In this document: piece after piece, positions 60,232 to 64,000 of the stretch
How the letters are laid out: each line of letters starts with the position of its first letter
Numbering within the stretch: the stretch's first letter is position 1
Assembly (NCBI GenBank): GCA_963668585.1
Contig: OY764869.1
Location: 3,472,001-3,536,000 of the forward strand
Source: Bin87 sp963668585
GTDB lineage: Bacteria; Chloroflexota; Dehalococcoidia; Lucifugimonadales; UBA3495
Length of the DNA stretch: 64,000 nucleotides
Direction of reading: 5' to 3'
Notes under the pieces: generated by a model
The model's input: the letters and a program-made list of their open reading frames with translations, nothing else
Told to the model about the DNA's origin: nothing
The model's database searches: none
Translations under genes and position numbers: made by a program

Positions 60232-60264
60232 CCTACGGGTTTGGCGGGTTGCCCAGCCAGGGGA

Positions 60265-61809
60265 TCAACGCCCGTTGCGGATGTAGTCGGCGACTTTTTC
60301 ACCGATCATGATGGTGGTGGCGTTGGTATTGGCGCGGATGCAATCGGGCATCACTGACGCGTCAGCAACGCGGATATTCTCCAACCCGTGGATCCTGCCC
60401 TGCTGGTCAACGACGGCCATTTCATCGCTGGCCGGGCCCATTTTGCAGGTGCCCGATACGTGGTGCGAGGTGCCGGAATTGCGCATGAGCCAGTCATCCA
60501 GCGCGTCGTCGGACGTGAGGTCCGCATCGACCGGATTGACGCGCTCCAGCAGGATCTCCCGGTAGGAGGGATGCTCACCGATTTCGATGCAGGTGCGGAT
60601 GGCTTTGCGCATCCTCTCCAGGTCGAAGGGTTCCTGGTAATAGTTGTAGTCCAGGTAGGGGTATTCCAATGGGTCATTGGACTTGAGGCGAAGTTCGCCT
60701 TTACCCAGCGCAAGTTGGAGACTGGCGCTGATGCCAAGGTAGTTTTCGTCATCACCGATTTCGACCTGTGCCGGCCGGTGTTCAGAGGTCATCAGCAGCG
60801 GAGTGATCTGCATATCGTTGCGGAGGTAGGAATCCTCGACGGTGTAGCGCAAGCCGACCTGGATGGCGGCGGCCTGGACGTTGGGCCGGTCGCCGGCGGC
60901 GCGGAACAGGACGCAGGCCGAGGGATGGTCGCGAAGGTTCTGGCCGACGCCCGGCAGATCATGCACAACCGGTATGCCCACCTCGCGTAGGTGGTCGGCG
61001 GGGCCAACTCCAGAGAGCAGCAGCAGTTGGGGGGAAGCGATCGCGCCGCTGCTGACGATGATCTGATTGCCCTCGGCGACGAACCGCTCGCCGCTGCTTT
61101 CCACTTCCACGCCCACGGCGCGGTTGCCGTCAAAGACAACACGGCAGGCATGGACATTGGCGCGGAGGGTGAGGTTCAAACGGTGGCGGGCCAAGTTCAG
61201 ATACGCCAGCGCGGTGCTGATGCGCACGCCGTCCAGGGTGTTGCGGGCGCGGGGAGAAATGCCGGTGGATTCGGGATGGTTCTGGTCAGGGTCGTCGTTG
61301 AACCCCAGCGAAACGCAGGCATCCTTGAAGGCGCTGGAATGGGGCAGCCATTCGTCGGGTCGATAACGACGGACCGGGATGGGGCCGTCGGTGCCATGCC
61401 AGTCGTCCTGGAAGTCGTGGTCGTTCTCCATCCGGCGGAAGAAGGGGAGGACGCTGGTATAGCCCCACTCATCATTGCCCCATTCGGCCCAGCGGTCATA
61501 GTCGTCGGGGATGCCCCGGTACAGCACCTGACCGTTGATGGCGGACGATCCGCCGGTGGCCTTGCCCCGAGGGATCACGAGATCGGTCTGTTGGGAGGTC
61601 ACGCGTGCGCTGTAGGCCCAACTATGTGGGCCATAGGCGGAGAAGAAAACGTTGTTGCCCAGCTTCAGGTCGTCGGGAAGGTGGTTGAAATCGGGATAGT
61701 CCGGTCCGGCTTCAAGAAGCAGCACGGTTTTGTCGGGGTCTTCAGACAACCGGGTGGCGATGGTGGCGCCCGCCGAACCGGCGCCCACCACGATGTAGTC
61801 GTATCGCAT
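60265..61809 (-). CDS. GMC-family FAD oxidoreductase (choline dehydrogenase-like)
   Basis: From the ATG at 61809, behind GGAGG, the protein has 514 residues. The FAD motif is VVGAGSAGATIATRLSED near the N-terminus, with VLLLEAG; the GMC signatures are GSSAINGQVLYRG and SSGAIASPQLLLLSGVGP. The catalytic region has SHHVSGTCKMGP and the C-terminal NTNATTIMIGEK. It oxidises an alcohol to an aldehyde or lactone. Candidates include choline or sugar alcohols, but neighbours do not decide. The 188 bases between it and the hydrolase gene downstream hold only short open frames. Confidence 0.92.
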   Translation of the reverse strand: MRYDYIVVGAGSAGATIATRLSEDPDKTVLLLEAGPDYPDFNHLPDDLKLGNNVFFSAYGPHSWAYSARVTSQQTDLVIPRGKATGGSSAINGQVLYRGIPDDYDRWAEWGNDEWGYTSVLPFFRRMENDHDFQDDWHGTDGPIPVRRYRPDEWLPHSSAFKDACVSLGFNDDPDQNHPESTGISPRARNTLDGVRISTALAYLNLARHRLNLTLRANVHACRVVFDGNRAVGVEVESSGERFVAEGNQIIVSSGAIASPQLLLLSGVGPADHLREVGIPVVHDLPGVGQNLRDHPSACVLFRAAGDRPNVQAAAIQVGLRYTVEDSYLRNDMQITPLLMTSEHRPAQVEIGDDENYLGISASLQLALGKGELRLKSNDPLEYPYLDYNYYQEPFDLERMRKAIRTCIEIGEHPSYREILLERVNPVDADLTSDDALDDWLMRNSGTSHHVSGTCKMGPASDEMAVVDQQGRIHGLENIRVADASVMPDCIRANTNATTIMIGEKVADYIRNGR

Positions 61810-61997
61810 CGGGACCTCCACAAGTTGCAGGTTTTGGATGGCGGTAATACTAGCCGACGGGTTGACGGCGGGCAAGGAGACTTGGCTTGGCGCGCCTGCT
61901 CCGGATTTTCAGCAGGGTTGCTTCAAACGGAGAATGGCGGAGCAGTTTCAGGAGTTGGGAGATCCAACCCGCCGGTCAGAACGCCGACTGCACCCGA

Positions 61998-62891
61998 TCA
62001 GTCGCTGTTGATCCCCAGCCTTTCCGCCAACCAGCCTGCGCGCACCTGTGCGTGTACGTGGCCGCCGCCCTCCGCAGCGCCGTCGTAAACGCGCAGGTCG
62101 CAATCGGGCATGGCCGCCGCCAGTTCCTGTGCGAAGCCCAGGGGGCACACGCTGCGGTCAAAGCGCCCGGCGCTCATCATCACCGGCGCCGCGACGGAAC
62201 CTGCGAAATGCGCGGGACTCACCAGCGACAGCGTTTGCGCGACCGCGTTCAGATGGTCGGGGTATGCTCGGACGTAATCGGACAGTTCCGCCAACGGGTA
62301 GCCCAGGCCGGATTGCAGCGCCGTGTCGTGCCCCAAAGCCAGGGGAGTGTCGGCGGCAACTGCCGATACGTTGGGGCGACGGGCAGCAACCGCCAACGCC
62401 AGGCACGCGCCAAGGCCCGCGCCGGTCAACGCGATGGCGCCGATTTGCGCCTGCTGCTGGGCTTCCAAAGCATCCAGCGCGCGGAGAGCGTCAGCGTAGG
62501 CTCCGGACAGAACCCAAGTTTGGGGGCTGGCAATACCCTCGGTCAGCAGACCCGGATAGGTGGCGCGGACCAAGCCATCGCTATTGCGCTGCCCCCGGTG
62601 GGTGGCGTTCATCACCACGGCGCGATGGCGCAGTGATGTGTAGATTATGTCGTGAACGCTGGCGTAGTCGGGCATTCGGATCAATGCCGGGAAAGGACCG
62701 TCTCCGTGAGGAACCGAGAGCCAGGCAAACAGGCGGTGCCCGCCGCTGCTGTTGTATCGCAACCGGTACACATCCCACTCCGGCTGCGAATAGAACGCGT
62801 CCCGTTCCAGCGAGACGTCGGGATTGGTCTCGGCCAGTCCCGCTTCGGTCTGTTCCCAAAACGTCGCGGCGGATGATGGCGCTCCGGTCAT
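61998..62891 (-). CDS. Acetyl-xylan-esterase-like protein lacking the serine nucleophile
   Basis: This 297-residue alpha/beta-hydrolase is a tandem relative of the next gene (62894-63835), sharing YRLRYNSSGGHRLFAWLSVP, RRNVSAVAADTPL-type and SAGRFDRSVCPLGF segments. At the nucleophile elbow, where the paralogue has GSSQGG, this protein has TGAGLGACLAL: the serine is replaced by glycine (codon GGC). The acid (Asp in GRFDRSVCP) and the histidine (GGGHVH) are still present. It is therefore probably catalytically inactive or altered. It starts 2 bases after the paralogue's stop, at the ATG at 62891. Confidence 0.8.
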   Translation of the reverse strand: MTGAPSSAATFWEQTEAGLAETNPDVSLERDAFYSQPEWDVYRLRYNSSGGHRLFAWLSVPHGDGPFPALIRMPDYASVHDIIYTSLRHRAVVMNATHRGQRNSDGLVRATYPGLLTEGIASPQTWVLSGAYADALRALDALEAQQQAQIGAIALTGAGLGACLALAVAARRPNVSAVAADTPLALGHDTALQSGLGYPLAELSDYVRAYPDHLNAVAQTLSLVSPAHFAGSVAAPVMMSAGRFDRSVCPLGFAQELAAAMPDCDLRVYDGAAEGGGHVHAQVRAGWLAERLGINSD

Positions 62892-62893
62892 GG

Positions 62894-63835
62894 TTACACA
62901 CCCGCCGCGGGGCGCACGCCGATGCGCTGCTGGAGCCAAGCAGTTTCACGGGCCGGGTACTCGTGAGCGTTGCCATGGCCGGAGTTCGGAAACAGCCACA
63001 GTTCGCGTTGGCCTCGCAGTTGCCGGTAAGCGGCGTAACTGGTTTCAGGAGGGCAGACCTCGTCTTCCATCGCGATGCCCACCACCATGGGACACCTGAT
63101 ACGGGGAGCGAAGTTCACAGCGTCGAAGTATTGTAGGGTTTCCAGCATCTGTTCGGTCCGTTGCGGGTAGGCCCGCGCATAGCAGGACAGTTCGTCATAG
63201 GGATAGCTTCGCAGCATACGCATGGATTCGGGGAAACAGCACAGGAAGGGGTAACCGGAAACGCCGGCTTTGATCTCCGGCCGCAGCGCCGATGTGATGA
63301 GGGTCAGGCCACCGCCCTGGCTGCTGCCGCAACAATAGATTCGTTCCGGGTCAACTTCGGGACGAGAGAGGAGAAAATCGACGGCGCGAACACAGTCGGA
63401 GATCACGCCCTTGTAGCTGTAGGTATCCCGATGCTCGACGCCGCTGGTGAGCAAACCCGGGTATCCCGGGTTGAACTCTGAACTGCTGGGCAACTTGCCT
63501 CGCACGGCGACAGACAACGCGACCACGCCCCTGGCTCCCCACTCGCGCCGCAGCGACGGTTCCGATTTGTAGCCCGGCAGAATCAGCACCGCCGGGAACG
63601 GGCCGTCTCCTTCAGCAGGCACGCTGTACCACCCGAAAATCTCCAGCCCGTCCAGGCTCCGGTAGGCAACCTGGTAAACGTCGGCGGCGGCCGTGCTGCG
63701 CAGGGGGTCGAGCGCCACCCTGGCGTCCAGCGGGATTTCCGCCAAACCGGTCAGCACGCCTTTCCAGAATGCGTCGAAATCGTCGGGACACGTCACCTGG
63801 GTAACGAATGACTCCAGATCGGATTGAGTCGCCAT
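62894..63835 (-). CDS. Acetyl xylan esterase (AXE1)/cephalosporin deacetylase-family hydrolase
   Basis: From the ATG at 63835, behind TAGGAG, the protein has 313 residues. The serine nucleophile lies in YCCGSSQGGGLTLIT, the acid in AMEDEVCPPETSY, and the histidine in NSGHGNAHEY, completing the triad of the AXE1 family. It should remove acetyl groups from sugars or similar esters in the cytoplasm, since no signal peptide is seen. The gene is followed by a nucleophile-less duplicate. Its promoter region is shared with a divergent gene at 63965. Confidence 0.9.
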   Translation of the reverse strand: MATQSDLESFVTQVTCPDDFDAFWKGVLTGLAEIPLDARVALDPLRSTAAADVYQVAYRSLDGLEIFGWYSVPAEGDGPFPAVLILPGYKSEPSLRREWGARGVVALSVAVRGKLPSSSEFNPGYPGLLTSGVEHRDTYSYKGVISDCVRAVDFLLSRPEVDPERIYCCGSSQGGGLTLITSALRPEIKAGVSGYPFLCCFPESMRMLRSYPYDELSCYARAYPQRTEQMLETLQYFDAVNFAPRIRCPMVVGIAMEDEVCPPETSYAAYRQLRGQRELWLFPNSGHGNAHEYPARETAWLQQRIGVRPAAGV

Positions 63836-63876
63836 CGGTTCGCTCCTAATCGGGGTTGTGCTGCCCGCCTGGCTGC

Positions 63877-63910
63877 GCATTATACACAGCATACCCCGAT
63901 GCTATAATGC
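63877..63910. promoter_or_regulatory. Divergent promoter pair with nested palindrome
   Basis: GCATTATA (63877-63884) and TATAATGC (63903-63910) are perfect 8-base inverted repeats; between them GCAT (63889-63892) and ATGC (63899-63902) form a second, smaller pair. Rightward, TGC-TATAAT (63900-63908) is an extended -10 for the gene at 63965. Leftward, TATAAT (63884-63879) can serve the esterase gene at 63835. Neither has a good -35. The symmetry could be a shared operator. Confidence 0.5.
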
Positions 63911-63964
63911 CGGCACCTGCCGCCGGCAGCCCTGCGCCGGCGCGTCACCGGAGATGAGAAACGT

Positions 63965-64000
63965 ATGAAAGCTGGATTTATTGGCGTTGGCAACATGGGC
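63965..64000 (+). CDS. Beta-hydroxyacid dehydrogenase, N-terminus (cut by window edge)
   Basis: Only 12 codons are present, reading MKAGFIGVGNMG. This is the start of the Rossmann nucleotide motif GxGxMG found in 3-hydroxyisobutyrate/6-phosphogluconate dehydrogenase-family proteins. GGAGATGAG lies before the ATG, and an extended -10 promoter lies at 63900-63908. The rest is beyond the window. Confidence 0.7.
   Translation, partial: MKAGFIGVGNMG

Overview
The window is about 64 kb of GC-rich (roughly 60%), gene-dense bacterial chromosome. Many genes are solitary members of large oxidoreductase families, and they sit in short same-strand runs joined by ATGA/GTGA overlaps. Four luciferase-like (LLM) flavin monooxygenases, two carboxymuconolactone-decarboxylase (CMD) proteins, two medium-chain dehydrogenases, two SDRs, acyl-CoA dehydrogenases and a substrate-binding lipoprotein with a long Val-Glu-Val-Lys linker together suggest Chloroflexota, most likely a SAR202/Dehalococcoidia-like lineage. 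That placement is inference from gene content; no rRNA or tRNA gene is visible to confirm it.

Layout. 1-1.5 kb: two acyl-CoA dehydrogenases in tandem on the minus strand (one cut by the window edge). 1.9-5.9 kb: a glycine-betaine/choline-type ABC importer (ATPase, permease, binding protein), where the binding protein has its own strong promoter and a terminator. 6-7.3 kb: RraA-like protein and a CMD protein. 7.4-12.5 kb, minus strand: NHL-repeat protein coupled to a DUF1800 protein, a B12-binding/radical-SAM-like protein without the iron-sulfur cysteines, and an AI-2E-type exporter. 12.5-24.8 kb, plus strand: thioredoxin lipoprotein, two LLM enzymes, a second CMD protein, a PD-(D/E)XK-like protein, TldD/TldE, a GatC-like/amidase pair, and two related amino-acid-type binding lipoproteins. 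24.9-32.3 kb, minus strand: a six-gene run (LLM enzyme, ABC exporter, signal-less THI5-like protein, SDR, MDR dehydrogenase, amidohydrolase). 32.4-33.1 kb: an AT-rich patch with one orphan gene. 33.1-39.1 kb, minus strand: a two-component Rieske dioxygenase with two unexplained small proteins, a DinB-type protein, a beta-hydroxyacid dehydrogenase, a DUF3574 lipoprotein and an LLM enzyme. 39.4-44.1 kb, minus strand: enoyl-CoA hydratase, ilvD, a lipoprotein and an MDR dehydrogenase. 44.4-46.6 kb: TPP riboswitch and thiG-thiE-thiS plus a small unknown gene. 46.8-51 kb, minus strand: RidA/MFS pair, and an FmdB-type zinc ribbon ahead of groES-groEL. 51.1-53.4 kb: a two-component system. 53.4-54.5 kb, minus strand: molybdopterin-domain protein with a four-helix membrane partner. 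54.8-60.2 kb, plus strand: SDR, zinc ribbon, SirB1-like, DM13, GH15 glucoamylase and SMP-30 lactonase. 60.3-63.8 kb, minus strand: GMC oxidoreductase and two tandem acetyl-xylan-esterase-like hydrolases, one without its nucleophile. A beta-hydroxyacid dehydrogenase begins at the right edge.

Non-coding structure is informative. A MITE-like element with terminal inverted repeats occurs three times (near 1.6, 39.3 and 44.2 kb). A GGGGCGAA/TTCGCCCC hairpin element sits at two convergent gene ends, and several perfect palindromes lie at other convergent junctions. No CRISPR array, transposase, integrase, phage module, replication origin or RNA gene other than the riboswitch was seen. The overall picture is a heterotroph that oxidises varied organic compounds. 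The least explained parts are the Rieske-associated small proteins, the cysteine-less radical-SAM-like protein, the 24.9-32.3 kb operon and the repeat family.
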